Shown here: piece after piece, positions 35,500-44,721 of the stretch
Layout: each line of letters begins with the position of its first letter
Position numbering within the stretch: the first letter of the stretch is position 1
Assembly (NCBI RefSeq): GCF_002220365.1
Contig: NZ_MTHB01000011.1
Location: forward strand, 1-64,000
DNA from: Caballeronia sordidicola
GTDB lineage: Bacteria; Pseudomonadota; Gammaproteobacteria; Burkholderiales; Burkholderiaceae
Direction: 5' to 3'
Length of the DNA: 64,000 nucleotides
The notes under the pieces: generated by a model
Database searches by the model: none
What the model saw: only the letters and a program-made list of their open reading frames with translations
Told to the model about the DNA's origin: nothing
Program-made: the position numbers and the translations under genes

Positions 35500-36201
35500 A
35501 TGACGCACGCAGACGAATTCGCCCCCCCCGCCGCACCTTCTGCCACTCAGGCCGCAGCCAGAACCGCATCGAAAGCATTCGCGGCGGCTGTGAACCACGT
35601 GCTCGCGCGCGAATCCTGGGCCCGCGAGCGTCTAACGCCCTACGCCGGCAAGACCGCGCGGCTGGCGCTCTCGCCGTTTTCACTGTTGCTGATGGTCCAG
35701 CCGGACGGGCTGATTGCTGCCGTCGACGAGACCGAGGCGGGTACGTTTGACGTTACCCTCTGCGTTCCCGCCGAAGCCGTCCCGGCGTTCCTGCAGGGCG
35801 GGCAGGCGGGTGTGATGAAACACGTCCGCATAGAAGGCGACGCGGAGTTCGCGACCACGATCGCGAAGCTGGCCGAACATCTGCGCTGGGAGCCCGAAGA
35901 AGATCTGGCCCGCGTGATTGGCGACGGCCCCGCTCACCGCATTGGCTCGACCGTACGCAAGGCGGGTGAACAAGCGCGCCGCTCGGGACGGAATCTGCTT
36001 GAATCGGTAACCGAATACCTGCTCGACGAACAACCTCAACTCGTGCGCCGCAGCGCCCTCGACACGTTCAATGCCGAACTGTCGGTAGCCCGGGACGCGC
36101 TCGCGCGCGTCGAAAAACGCATCGAGCGACTCGAACAAAAAGCCGAAGCCCGAGGCGCGTCAGCGTCCGGCGCCGCGTCAGCGCGCGGCACGAGCAAGTA
36201 A
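35500..36201 (+). CDS. ubiJ: Ubiquinone biosynthesis accessory factor UbiJ (SCP2 domain)
   Basis: A 233-residue cytosolic accessory factor of the ubiquinone-biosynthesis complex that carries hydrophobic intermediates. SCP2 domain at about 20-130 (AAAVNHVLARESWARERL, LLLMVQPDGLI, VRIEGDAEFATTIAKLAEHL), then a C-terminal coiled region (ARDALARVEKRIERLEQKAEA). UbiB follows 11 nt after the stop. Its start lies unusually close to the upstream terminator and has no clear RBS. Confidence 0.9.
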   Translation: MTHADEFAPPAAPSATQAAARTASKAFAAAVNHVLARESWARERLTPYAGKTARLALSPFSLLLMVQPDGLIAAVDETEAGTFDVTLCVPAEAVPAFLQGGQAGVMKHVRIEGDAEFATTIAKLAEHLRWEPEEDLARVIGDGPAHRIGSTVRKAGEQARRSGRNLLESVTEYLLDEQPQLVRRSALDTFNAELSVARDALARVEKRIERLEQKAEARGASASGAASARGTSK

Positions 36202-36212
36202 TGGGCTGAACC

Positions 36213-37790
36213 ATGCGTCTTCTGCGTTTCCTCAAGATTTTTTTCACCGTGGTGCGATTCGGGCTCGACGAACTGGTGATGAGCGGTATTCAGGACCGGC
36301 GTGTCCGCCTGCTCATGCGCATCACCACGTTCGGCCGCAAGTTCGAGGTCGCGCGCGGCGTGCGGCTGCGTCTTGCGCTCGAAAGTCTCGGGCCAATCTT
36401 CGTCAAGTTCGGGCAGGTGCTGTCAACGCGCCGCGATTTGCTCCCTGTCGACATAGCGAACGAACTCGCCAAGCTTCAGGATCAAGTGCCGCCATTCGAT
36501 TCGGATGTGGCTATCGCGATTGTGGAGAAGTCGCTGGGCTCACCCATTGACGTATTGTTCGACGACTTCGAGCGTGTGCCTGTGGCGAGCGCATCGATTG
36601 CGCAGGTCCACTTCGCCAAGATCAAGGCCGGCGTGCATGTGGGCAAGGCAGTGGCGGTGAAAGTGTTGCGGCCGAACATGCTGCCCGTCATCGACTCGGA
36701 TCTGGCGTTGCTGCGAGACATTGCTTACTGGACCGAGCGGCTATGGGCGGACGGCAAGCGGCTGAAGCCACGCGAGGTGGTCGCCGAGTTCGATAAATAT
36801 CTCCACGACGAACTTGACCTGATGCGCGAGGCTGCAAACGGCAGCCAGTTGCGGCGCAATTTCGCGGGCCTTGATTTGCTGATGGTGCCCGAGATGTATT
36901 GGGACTATTCAGCGCCCAGCGTGCTGGTGATGGAGCGCATGGTCGGCGTGCCGATCAGCCAGGTGGAAGTGCTGCGAGCGGCCGGCGTGGATATTCCGAA
37001 GCTGGCGCAGGAAGGCGTCGAGATATTCTTTACGCAGGTATTTCGCGACGGCTTCTTCCACGCTGACATGCATCCCGGCAACATCCAGGTAAGTCTCGCA
37101 GAAGAGACGTTTGGGCGGTATATCGCGCTGGACTTCGGGATTGTCGGCGCGTTGTCCGATTTCGATAAAAACTATCTGGCGCAGAATTTCCTGGCGTTCT
37201 TCAAGCGCGACTACCACCGTGTGGCCACGCTGCATCTGGAGTCAGGCTGGGTGCCGCCGAGCACGCGCGTCGAAGAGCTGGAAAGCGCTATCCGCGCCGT
37301 TTGCGAACCGTACTTCGACCGGGCGTTGAAGGATATTTCGCTGGGCCAGGTGCTGATGCGGCTCTTTTCCACTTCGCGCCGCTTCAATGTCGAGATTCAG
37401 CCACAACTCGTGCTGCTGCAGAAAACGATGCTGAACGTGGAGGGGCTCGGCCGATCGCTCGATCCCGAACTCGATCTGTGGAAGACCGCCAAGCCGTATC
37501 TCGAACGCTGGATGAACGAGCAGGTCGGTTGGCGCGGCTGGTACGAAAGGCTGAAACTCGAAGCGCCGCAGTGGAGCAAGACGCTGCCGCAGTTGCCGCG
37601 CCTGATCCATCAGGTGCTGGCTGACCGGCACGATCAGCCGGGCGGCGGCAACGACGAGCTCATGCGCATGATCCTGATCGAGCAGAAACGCACGAATCGT
37701 TTGTTGCAAGCCTTGCTGATCTTTGGGCTCGCGGTGGGCGCGGGCGCCGTGCTTGTCCAGTTCTGGCAGGTATTTGCATACGGAGGTTGA
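36213..37790 (+). CDS. ubiB: Ubiquinone biosynthesis protein UbiB (ABC1/ADCK-type kinase-like ATPase)
   Basis: A 525-residue membrane-anchored atypical kinase-like ATPase. The KxGQ motif [15 protein letters not shown] replaces the usual kinase N-lobe elements; further [25 protein letters not shown] and ALDFGIVG. Two C-terminal hydrophobic segments ([21 protein letters not shown]) anchor it in the membrane. Length is as usual. It ends 7 nt before a TPMT-type methyltransferase gene. Confidence 0.96.
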   Translation: MRLLRFLKIFFTVVRFGLDELVMSGIQDRRVRLLMRITTFGRKFEVARGVRLRLALESLGPIFVKFGQVLSTRRDLLPVDIANELAKLQDQVPPFDSDVAIAIVEKSLGSPIDVLFDDFERVPVASASIAQVHFAKIKAGVHVGKAVAVKVLRPNMLPVIDSDLALLRDIAYWTERLWADGKRLKPREVVAEFDKYLHDELDLMREAANGSQLRRNFAGLDLLMVPEMYWDYSAPSVLVMERMVGVPISQVEVLRAAGVDIPKLAQEGVEIFFTQVFRDGFFHADMHPGNIQVSLAEETFGRYIALDFGIVGALSDFDKNYLAQNFLAFFKRDYHRVATLHLESGWVPPSTRVEELESAIRAVCEPYFDRALKDISLGQVLMRLFSTSRRFNVEIQPQLVLLQKTMLNVEGLGRSLDPELDLWKTAKPYLERWMNEQVGWRGWYERLKLEAPQWSKTLPQLPRLIHQVLADRHDQPGGGNDELMRMILIEQKRTNRLLQALLIFGLAVGAGAVLVQFWQVFAYGG

Positions 37791-37797
37791 GGGCACC

Positions 37798-38457
37798 ATG
37801 ATCGACATTCGCAAACCCGTTGTGCCTACTGTGCCTCCCAGCTTCGACACGCGCGACCCGAATTCCCCCGATTTCTGGAGCGAGCGCTTCGACCAGCGCT
37901 TTACGCCTTGGGATCAGGCCGGCGTGCCTGAAGCGTTCAAGGCATTTGCCCTCGAACATCGGAATGCGTTGGCGAACGTCCTGATCCCCGGCTGCGGCAG
38001 TGCGTACGAAGCGTTGTGGCTTGCGCGCGAAAACTGGCCAGTCAGGGCTATCGATTTCTCTCCAAGCGCCGTTGCGGCGGCGCGTGAGCACCTGGGCGAA
38101 CACGCCGGCGTGGTGGAACAAGCCGACTTCTTTGCGTACAAGCCGCCGTTTGAAACAAACTGGATTTATGAGCGCGCGTTCCTGTGCGCCTTGCCGCGAG
38201 ACCGCTGGCAGGACTACGCCGTGCGCATGGCCGAACTGCTGCGGCCCGGTGCGCTGCTGGCGGGTTTCTATTTCCTCGGCGAGACGCCCAAGGGGCCGCC
38301 TTTCGGTATTGAGCGGGGCGCGCTCGATGCCTTGCTGACGCCGTATTTCGAGCTCGAGGAAGAGCATGAAGTAACGGGATCCATCGACGTCTTCGCGGGA
38401 CGCGAGCGCTGGCTTACCTGGCGCCGGCGTGCGCCGGAAGCTAACCCTGTTGCCTGA
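37798..38457 (+). CDS. TPMT-family class I SAM-dependent methyltransferase
   Basis: A 219-residue thiopurine-methyltransferase-like protein. Family sequences: FWSERFDQRFTPWDQAGVP, motif I VLIPGCGSAYEALWLA, and RAFLCALPRDRWQDYA. The start at 37798 (MIDIRKPVVP) is preceded by GGAGGTTGAGGG. It is immediately downstream of ubiB. Substrate unknown; bacterial relatives methylate metalloid or thiol compounds. Confidence 0.85.
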   Translation: MIDIRKPVVPTVPPSFDTRDPNSPDFWSERFDQRFTPWDQAGVPEAFKAFALEHRNALANVLIPGCGSAYEALWLARENWPVRAIDFSPSAVAAAREHLGEHAGVVEQADFFAYKPPFETNWIYERAFLCALPRDRWQDYAVRMAELLRPGALLAGFYFLGETPKGPPFGIERGALDALLTPYFELEEEHEVTGSIDVFAGRERWLTWRRRAPEANPVA

Positions 38458-38704
38458 ATCTGTCGTATCCCGGGCGTTGCATGCCGAGGCTGAAGCGTCG
38501 TTGATATGCCGTTGAGATTCCCCGTATCTGCATCAATCGGCCCGCGCTTGCATATGCTGCGTTTCGACAAAAGAAACCTGCGCAAACCTGGCGCGTCCCC
38601 TTGAAACCTGGGCCTGGGAGCCCAAAATTAAGGGTTGGCCGATGGTTTGAGGCTATAATTCAAGGCTTTGCAAGCGCCGAAACGTTAATCGTAGGAAGAG
38701 TGAC

Positions 38705-39139
38705 ATGCCGATCTACGCGTACCGCTGCGAGTCCTGCGGCTTCGAAAAAGACGCGCTCCAGAAAATGAGCGATGCGCCGCTTACCCACTGTCCGCAGTGC
38801 GGGAAAGATACATTTGCCAAGCAGGTTACGGCCGCGGGCTTTCAATTGAAGGGTTCCGGCTGGTACGTGACCGATTTCCGCGGTGGCAACAACGGCGCCG
38901 CTGCCGCCAAGAAGGAAGAGAGCGGCAAGAGGGATGAGGGCGCCAAAGCCGAAACGAAAAGTGAAGGCGCATCGGATTCGAGTAATTCGAGTAAAGAGTC
39001 GAGCAAGGATTTGGGCAATCAGTCGTCGAAGACAGATTCGTCCACCGCAAGTGCGCCTGCAGCAGATAGCTCGAAGTCAAGTAGCACGACGTCGGCTGCG
39101 GCGTCATCGAGCAAACCGGCGTCGCCTGCATCGAAGTGA
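38705..39139 (+). CDS. FmdB-type zinc-ribbon protein with long low-complexity tail
   Basis: A 144-residue protein. The first 55 residues form an FmdB/CxxC zinc ribbon (MPIYAYRCESCG, C8/C11; HCPQCGK, C29/C32; VTAAGFQLKGSGWYVTDF). The remaining 85 residues are almost only S, K, A, E, D and T. The zinc ribbon is widespread and of unknown function; the tail is probably disordered. It lies before a DUF502 gene and aspS. Confidence 0.88.
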   Translation: MPIYAYRCESCGFEKDALQKMSDAPLTHCPQCGKDTFAKQVTAAGFQLKGSGWYVTDFRGGNNGAAAAKKEESGKRDEGAKAETKSEGASDSSNSSKESSKDLGNQSSKTDSSTASAPAADSSKSSSTTSAAASSSKPASPASK

Positions 39140-39344
39140 CGCTTGGCGCTTGTGGCTTGCGCGAAGCGCGGAGCCTGCAACGCAATCTTGCCCGACCCGT
39201 GCTTCCAGCGCGCTCAGTTGCACGACCTGCTCGATCTGTCCGATCGCACGCAAGAAGATGACCGCCCGAAACCATGAATGTGCGCCGGGCGGCGAACCAG
39301 CCAAACCGTTGAAGCCCAGGCGGGGCGGCCTTCCGGCTGTGTAA

Positions 39345-40001
39345 ATGACGACCAAAAAGACTACGTTGAAATCCGTGTTCGCGACCGGCCTGCTGGTGCT
39401 GGTTCCGCTCGCCATCACGCTGTGGGTGATCGGGCTCGTGATCGGGACCATGGACCAGACGCTCCTGCTGCTGCCGGAATCCTGGCAGCCCGAGCGGCTG
39501 TTCGGTTTTCATCTGCCTGGCCTCGGCGCCGTGCTGACGCTTGCCTTCATTTTCGTCGTGGGCTTGCTCACGCAGAACTTCGTCGGCCAGAAACTGGTCG
39601 AGTGGTGGAATGTGATCGTGCGTCACATTCCCGTGGTTGGACCGCTGTATACCAGCGTTAAACAAGTGTCGGACACGTTGCTCTCCAGCAGCGGCAACGC
39701 GTTTCGCAAGGCACTGCTGATCCGTTACCCGCATTCGGGGTCCTACACCATCGGTTTCCTGACGGGCATTCCCGGCGGCGACGTAGTCAATCACCTGACT
39801 GAAGAACATGTGAGCGTCTACGTGCCGACCACGCCGAATCCCACCTCGGGATTCTTCCTGATGGTGCCGAGAAGCGAAGTCATCGAGCTCGACATGTCTG
39901 TCGATGCTGCGTTGAAGTACATCGTATCTATGGGAGTAGTCGCGCCGTCCATGCCGCAAGCGCAGGCCGCGCCGCGTCGTCCCGTCGATCCGCCGCTGTA
40001 A
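39345..40001 (+). CDS. DUF502 membrane protein
   Basis: A 218-residue inner-membrane protein with two TM segments near the N-terminus (FATGLLVLVPLAITLWVIGLV, GAVLTLAFIFVVGLL) and the DUF502 sequences IPVVGPLYTSVKQVSDTL, RYPHSGSYTIGFLTG and SVYVPTTPNPTSGFF. Function unknown. Its position upstream of aspS is typical of Burkholderiaceae. Confidence 0.88.
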   Translation: MTTKKTTLKSVFATGLLVLVPLAITLWVIGLVIGTMDQTLLLLPESWQPERLFGFHLPGLGAVLTLAFIFVVGLLTQNFVGQKLVEWWNVIVRHIPVVGPLYTSVKQVSDTLLSSSGNAFRKALLIRYPHSGSYTIGFLTGIPGGDVVNHLTEEHVSVYVPTTPNPTSGFFLMVPRSEVIELDMSVDAALKYIVSMGVVAPSMPQAQAAPRRPVDPPL

Positions 40002-40079
40002 TGCCGGTGCGCTGCGAATAACGCTTGAGGGCTTGTGCGCGCGCACCGTTGATCAATGAATAACGAAAGACACAACATC

Positions 40080-41882
40080 ATGTCGATGAGATCTGAATAC
40101 TGCGGTCTGGTGACCGAAGCCCTGCTGGGCCAAAGCGTTTCGCTGTGCGGCTGGGTACATCGCCGGCGCGACCATGGCGGCGTTATTTTTATCGATTTGC
40201 GCGACCGCGAGGGCCTCGTGCAGGTTGTCTGCGATCCGGATCGCGCTGAAATGTTCAAGGTGGCCGAAGGCGTGCGCGGCGAGTTTTGCGTGCAGGTGAA
40301 AGGCGTCGTGCGCGCTCGTCCGGAAGGCACGGCGAACGCTGGGCTGACGAGTGGCAAGATCGAAGTGCTGTGCCATGAGCTGAATGTGCTGAACCCGTCG
40401 GTGACGCCGCCGTTCCAGCTAGACGACGACAATCTCTCCGAAACCACGCGCCTTACGCATCGCGTGCTCGACCTGCGCCGTCCGCAAATGCAGCAGAACC
40501 TGCGTTTGCGTTATCGGGTTGCTATTGAAGTGCGCAAATATTTGGACGCGCAGGGTTTTATCGATATTGAAACGCCGATGCTCACGAAGAGCACGCCGGA
40601 AGGTGCGCGCGATTACCTGGTGCCGTCGCGTACGAACCCGGGTCAGTTCTTTGCGCTGCCGCAGTCGCCGCAATTGTTCAAGCAATTGCTGATGGTGGCG
40701 AACTTCGACCGCTACTATCAGATCGTGAAATGTTTCCGTGATGAAGACCTGCGCGCGGATCGTCAGCCGGAATTCACGCAGATCGACTGTGAAACGTCGT
40801 TTTTGACGGAACAGGAAATCCGCGATCTGTTCGAGGCGATGATCCGTCACGTTTTCAAGGAAACGATCAACGTCTCGCTCGACGAGAAATTCCCGGTCAT
40901 GCTGTATTCGGAAGCCATGCGCCGTTTCGGTTCGGACAAGCCGGACTTGCGTGTGAAGCTGGAATTCACGGACCTGACGGACGCCGTTCGCGACGTCGAT
41001 TTCAAGGTCTTCAGCACGCCGGCCAATTCAAAGGATGGCCGCGTGGCAGCGATCCGCGTGCCGCGTGGCGGCGAGATGACGCGCAGCGAGATCGACGGCT
41101 ATACGGAATTCGTGCGTATCTACGGCGCGAAGGGCCTGGCCTGGATCAAGGTGAATGACATCGCGAAGGGTCGCGACGGCCTGCAAAGCCCGATCGTGAA
41201 GAACCTGCACGACGCGTCGATCACCGCGATCATCGAGCGGACTGGCGCGCAGAACGGCGACATCATTTTCTTCGCGGCGGATCGTTCGAAAGTCGTGAAC
41301 GACAGCCTGGGCGCGTTGCGTCTGAAGATCGGCCATTCGGAATTCGGCCGTGCGAACGGCTTGTTCGAAAAGGGCTGGAAGCCGCTGTGGGTAACCGACT
41401 TCCCCATGTTCGAATTCGATGAGGAAGACAACCGTTACGTGGCCGCGCATCACCCGTTCACGAGCCCGAAGGACGAGCATCTGGAATATCTGGAAACGGA
41501 CCCGGGCCGTTGCCTTGCAAAGGCATACGACATGGTGCTGAACGGCTGGGAAATCGGCGGCGGATCGGTGCGGATTTATCAGGAAGAAGTACAGAGCAAG
41601 GTATTCCGCGCGCTCAAGATCAGCGCGGAAGAGGCGCGTATCAAGTTCGGCTTCCTGCTCGACGCGCTTCAGTACGGCGCGCCGCCGCATGGTGGTATTG
41701 CGTTCGGGCTGGACCGGATTGTCACGATGATGGCAGGCGCCGATTCCATCCGCGACGTGATCGCGTTCCCGAAGACGCAGCGTGCGACCGATCTGTTGAC
41801 GCAGGCACCGAGCGAAGTGGACGAAAAGCAGTTGAAGGAACTGCATATTCGTTTGCGTGCGCCCGAGCCGAAGCCGCAGTAA
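40080..41882 (+). CDS. aspS: Aspartyl-tRNA synthetase (non-discriminating type, Asp/Asn)
   Basis: A 600-residue class IIb synthetase. N-terminal OB-fold anticodon domain ([19 protein letters not shown]), catalytic motif 2 ([18 protein letters not shown]), GAD insertion domain and motif 3 ([16 protein letters not shown]). The DHGG in the anticodon domain is the pattern of enzymes that also charge tRNA-Asn for transamidation by GatCAB. The start at 40080 (MSMRSEYCG) matches family N-termini; an ATG at 40056 would add eight unconserved residues. A terminator follows. Confidence 0.96.
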   Translation: MSMRSEYCGLVTEALLGQSVSLCGWVHRRRDHGGVIFIDLRDREGLVQVVCDPDRAEMFKVAEGVRGEFCVQVKGVVRARPEGTANAGLTSGKIEVLCHELNVLNPSVTPPFQLDDDNLSETTRLTHRVLDLRRPQMQQNLRLRYRVAIEVRKYLDAQGFIDIETPMLTKSTPEGARDYLVPSRTNPGQFFALPQSPQLFKQLLMVANFDRYYQIVKCFRDEDLRADRQPEFTQIDCETSFLTEQEIRDLFEAMIRHVFKETINVSLDEKFPVMLYSEAMRRFGSDKPDLRVKLEFTDLTDAVRDVDFKVFSTPANSKDGRVAAIRVPRGGEMTRSEIDGYTEFVRIYGAKGLAWIKVNDIAKGRDGLQSPIVKNLHDASITAIIERTGAQNGDIIFFAADRSKVVNDSLGALRLKIGHSEFGRANGLFEKGWKPLWVTDFPMFEFDEEDNRYVAAHHPFTSPKDEHLEYLETDPGRCLAKAYDMVLNGWEIGGGSVRIYQEEVQSKVFRALKISAEEARIKFGFLLDALQYGAPPHGGIAFGLDRIVTMMAGADSIRDVIAFPKTQRATDLLTQAPSEVDEKQLKELHIRLRAPEPKPQ

Positions 41883-41909
41883 GCGTAACGAGCAACAACG
41901 TGAGACACG

Positions 41910-41935
41910 AAAAAGGCGCCGCAAGGCGCCTTTTT
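41910..41935 (+). terminator. Intrinsic terminator of aspS
   Basis: Stem AAAAAGGCGCC / GGCGCCTTTTT with a GCAA loop, 28 nt after the stop. The core is identical to the porin terminator at 14076-14091. Confidence 0.92.
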
Positions 41936-42000
41936 CGGTTGATGGGGCCGATTACCCAGTAGCACCCTCCGTCCCCCATTTGCAACATCCGAAACGAAAC

Positions 42001-42020
42001 AGGCGCCCAGTGCGCCTTTT
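42001..42020 (+). terminator. Second hairpin, weaker terminator between aspS and nudB
   Basis: Stem AGGCGC / GCGCCT with a CCAGT loop and a TTTT run, 65 nt after the first terminator. Probably a back-up terminator. Confidence 0.5.
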
Positions 42021-42078
42021 CCCGTTTTTAGGTTACATTCTTCGGCCAGCCTCCTAGAAAGGCCGCAACGTTCCCACC

Positions 42079-42555
42079 ATGTCCAAGCCGCCGAAAATTC
42101 CCGAGTCTGTCCTTGTTGTCATTCATACGCCCGAACTGGACGTGCTGGTCATTGAGCGCTTCGACCGGCCGGGTTTCTGGCAATCCGTGACGGGTTCAAA
42201 AGATCACATCGACGAACCGCTGATCCTGACGGCTGCGCGTGAAGTTGCCGAGGAAACCGGGATCGTGGTCGGCAGCCCAGGCGTGCCGGAGCGCTCGCTG
42301 ATCGACTGGCATCATCAGATTGAATACGACATCTATCCAGAATGGCGGCATCGGTATGCCGAAGGCGTCGTGCGTAACGTGGAGCACCAGTTCAGCCTGC
42401 TCGTTCCGCATTGTGTGGAAGTGAAGCTTGCGCCGCGCGAGCACACCGCCTTTCTCTGGCTGCCGCTTCGCGAGGCGGCGGCGAAGTGTTTCTCGTCGTC
42501 GAACCGTGAGGCGATCCTGCATTTGCCCGAGCGTCTTGCGGAGCACAACCGGTGA
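42079..42555 (+). CDS. nudB: Dihydroneopterin triphosphate diphosphatase (Nudix)
   Basis: A 158-residue Nudix hydrolase that removes diphosphate from dihydroneopterin triphosphate in folate synthesis. Nudix box beginning at GSKDHIDEPLILTAAREVAE and ending ETGI, with NudB features IPESVLVVIHTPELDVLVIER and FWQSVTGS near the N-terminus. The clsB start codon overlaps the stop codon (GTGA). The reaction is inferred from family similarity. Confidence 0.88.
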   Translation: MSKPPKIPESVLVVIHTPELDVLVIERFDRPGFWQSVTGSKDHIDEPLILTAAREVAEETGIVVGSPGVPERSLIDWHHQIEYDIYPEWRHRYAEGVVRNVEHQFSLLVPHCVEVKLAPREHTAFLWLPLREAAAKCFSSSNREAILHLPERLAEHNR

Positions 42556-43832
42556 TCGGTTTTGCCACGCCCAAACGGCGGTTCGCCCGACTCAAGCTAG
42601 CCCTGTTTGGAGGGCGCCGCCCGGTACGGCTATGCTTCACCATCAACAACACGGTGCGGCTGTTCAAATCCGGCGTGGAATTTTTCCCGGCGCTGATCGA
42701 ACGCATCGACGCCGCGCAGCACGACGTCTCGCTCGAGACCTACATCTTTTGCGACGACGCAGCCGGCCGTGCCATTTCCACCGCACTGATGAATGCGGCC
42801 CGGCGCGGCGTGCACGTACGCGTGATCACGGACGGTATCGGTACCGCGAAGCTTCCGATCTTCAACGAATGGGCGCAGGCGAACGTCGAGCATCGCGTGT
42901 ACAACCCGCATCTGTTCGGGCAGCTCGGTTTTTCTCGGACGCATCGCAAGCTGGCGGTCATCGACCGTCACATTGCGTTCTGCGGCGGCATTAATATTGT
43001 CGATGACTTCGAGCAGAACGGCGTGCGTCTCGATCAAGCGCGCTGGGATTTTGCTCTGGAAGCGCAAGGCCCAGTGGTCAAGGACGTGCGGGAAGCCTTC
43101 GATCTCCAATGGCAGCGGATTCGCCTCGGCGTGAAGCCGCTGGCGCCGCGGCAGCAGGATCAGCAACCTACGCCGGGCGCATCGTCGAGAACGAACCGGC
43201 GCGCATTGCGAGCACGGCTGCGAGCGCGTCGGGGCCTGATCCACGCGGTCGATCAACCGTGCGTGGCGTTCGTCGCCCGCGACAACCTGCTCAACCGGCG
43301 CGCAATCGAAAAGGCGTATCTCGCCGCGATTTCGCACGCGGAAAAAGAAGTGATGCTGGCGAATCCGTACTTCATGCCGGGGCGCAAGCTGCGCCGCGCG
43401 CTGGTCCGTGCAGCGCAGCGTGGCGTACGGGTCACACTGGTGATTGGAAGAAAGGAGTTTGTCGCGCTCGACTACGCCACGCCGTTCTTGTATCGCAATC
43501 TGCTGAAGTACGGCGTGCGGATCGCGGAATACGAGAAGACCATGCTGCACGGCAAAGTGGCCGTGGTGGACTCGAACTGGGCTACGGTTGGATCATCGAA
43601 TCTGGACGCATTGAGCCTCGTGCTGAACAATGAGGCCAACATGGTGCTGGTGAATCATGAGAACGAGATCGTGCAGCTGCGCGACGCGATCCTGGCCGCT
43701 TTCCATGACGGCCGGCCGATTACCGTCGAGCAATACGCGGCGCGCCCCGTTGGTGAGCGTTTGCTTAACTGGCTCGCGTACAACGCGTATCGCACGATGA
43801 TGAAAATGCTCACCATCGGCCGCTACGATTAA
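42552..43832 (+). CDS. clsB: Cardiolipin synthase B-type phospholipase D protein
   Basis: A 426-residue PLD-superfamily protein with two HKD motifs: H131 (HRKLAVIDRHIAFCGG) and H333 (HGKVAVVDSNWATVGSSN). It probably makes cardiolipin from phosphatidylglycerol and another phospholipid at the inner membrane. No N-terminal TM segments, as in ClsB rather than ClsA. Start GTG at 42552 overlaps nudB by 4 nt. The R/A-rich insertion at about 195-225 is between the two PLD halves. Confidence 0.9.
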   Translation: MIGFATPKRRFARLKLALFGGRRPVRLCFTINNTVRLFKSGVEFFPALIERIDAAQHDVSLETYIFCDDAAGRAISTALMNAARRGVHVRVITDGIGTAKLPIFNEWAQANVEHRVYNPHLFGQLGFSRTHRKLAVIDRHIAFCGGINIVDDFEQNGVRLDQARWDFALEAQGPVVKDVREAFDLQWQRIRLGVKPLAPRQQDQQPTPGASSRTNRRALRARLRARRGLIHAVDQPCVAFVARDNLLNRRAIEKAYLAAISHAEKEVMLANPYFMPGRKLRRALVRAAQRGVRVTLVIGRKEFVALDYATPFLYRNLLKYGVRIAEYEKTMLHGKVAVVDSNWATVGSSNLDALSLVLNNEANMVLVNHENEIVQLRDAILAAFHDGRPITVEQYAARPVGERLLNWLAYNAYRTMMKMLTIGRYD

Positions 43833-43967
43833 GTCGTAAAAACGCCGCGCGGTCAAACCCGGGCAGCCCCGACTGGCTGTCCGTCAGCAAACCGGGACAA
43901 ACTAAGACTCATCCGATTGATGTGGTCAGAAGTTAGACCCGCTTTTCTAATAAAAAGCTTGTTTCAT

Positions 43968-44000
43968 GAACGGCTAGCTATAACAATAGTACGGCCGTTC
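43968..44000. promoter_or_regulatory. Inverted repeat upstream of the TetR gene
   Basis: GAACGGC at 43968-43974 and GCCGTTC at 43994-44000 form an exact 7-bp inverted repeat with a 19-nt spacer, in an AT-rich leader. The second arm overlaps the 8-bp palindrome ACGGCCGT (43991-43998). Plausible autoregulatory operator; inference. Confidence 0.35.
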
Positions 44001-44035
44001 GATTTTATTTCGATTCAATGAAAACGGTAAAGATC

Positions 44036-44635
44036 ATGAGAAAAGGCGAACAGACACGAGTCGCGATCCTCGATGCTGCGCTGGACCTGGCAAGCAGGGA
44101 CGGACTGGAGGGTTTGACGATCGGCTTGCTGGCCGAACGGATGCAGATGAGCAAGAGCGGTGTGTTTGCGCATTTCGGCTCGCGTGAGGATCTTCAGGTG
44201 GAGGTGGTGAAGGAATACCACCGTCGCTTTGAAGACGAGGTGTTCTACCCGAGCCTGCGCGAAGCACGCGGTTTGCCGCGTTTGCGTTCAATGCTGGCGC
44301 GCTGGATGGAAAAGCGCATTGAAGAAGTGACAACGGGCTGTATCTACATCAGCGGCGCGGTGGAGTACGACGATCGCGCCGACAGCGCGGTCCGCGAGCA
44401 ACTCGTGCACAGCGTGACGACCTGGCGAGCGGCGCTCACTCGTGCGATCAACCAGGCGAAAGATGAAGGGCATCTGCGCGCGGACACGGATCCGGCGTTG
44501 ATGCTGTTTGAACTCTATAGCTTCACGCTCGGCCTGCATCATGATGCGCGTTTCCTGCACTTGCCGGATGCCGTGCAACTGACGCGGGACGCGCTGGAAA
44601 AAACGATTGTTTCGTATCAAAGCAACGGCCGTTAG
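44036..44635 (+). CDS. TetR-family regulator of fatty-acid degradation (probable)
   Basis: A 199-residue TetR protein. HTH at residues 8-50 (QTRVAILDAALDLASRDG, GLTIGLLAERMQMSKSGVFA) and a C-terminal TetR_C ligand domain (RMLARWMEKRI-like region, then CIYISGAVEYDDR). The ATG at 44036 (MRKGEQTRV) is preferred; another ATG at 44018 would add six residues. It lies directly upstream of an acyl-CoA dehydrogenase and beta-oxidation genes, so it probably represses them and is released by acyl-CoA. That role is inferred from position. Confidence 0.85.
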   Translation: MRKGEQTRVAILDAALDLASRDGLEGLTIGLLAERMQMSKSGVFAHFGSREDLQVEVVKEYHRRFEDEVFYPSLREARGLPRLRSMLARWMEKRIEEVTTGCIYISGAVEYDDRADSAVREQLVHSVTTWRAALTRAINQAKDEGHLRADTDPALMLFELYSFTLGLHHDARFLHLPDAVQLTRDALEKTIVSYQSNGR

Positions 44636-44721
44636 GCGCCGGGCGGATCAGCAGAGGGTAGAAGTACGGCAGATTCGGCGGCGACCAAGGCCCAAGCTTC
44701 CTGGACACTTGGAGAAGAAAA

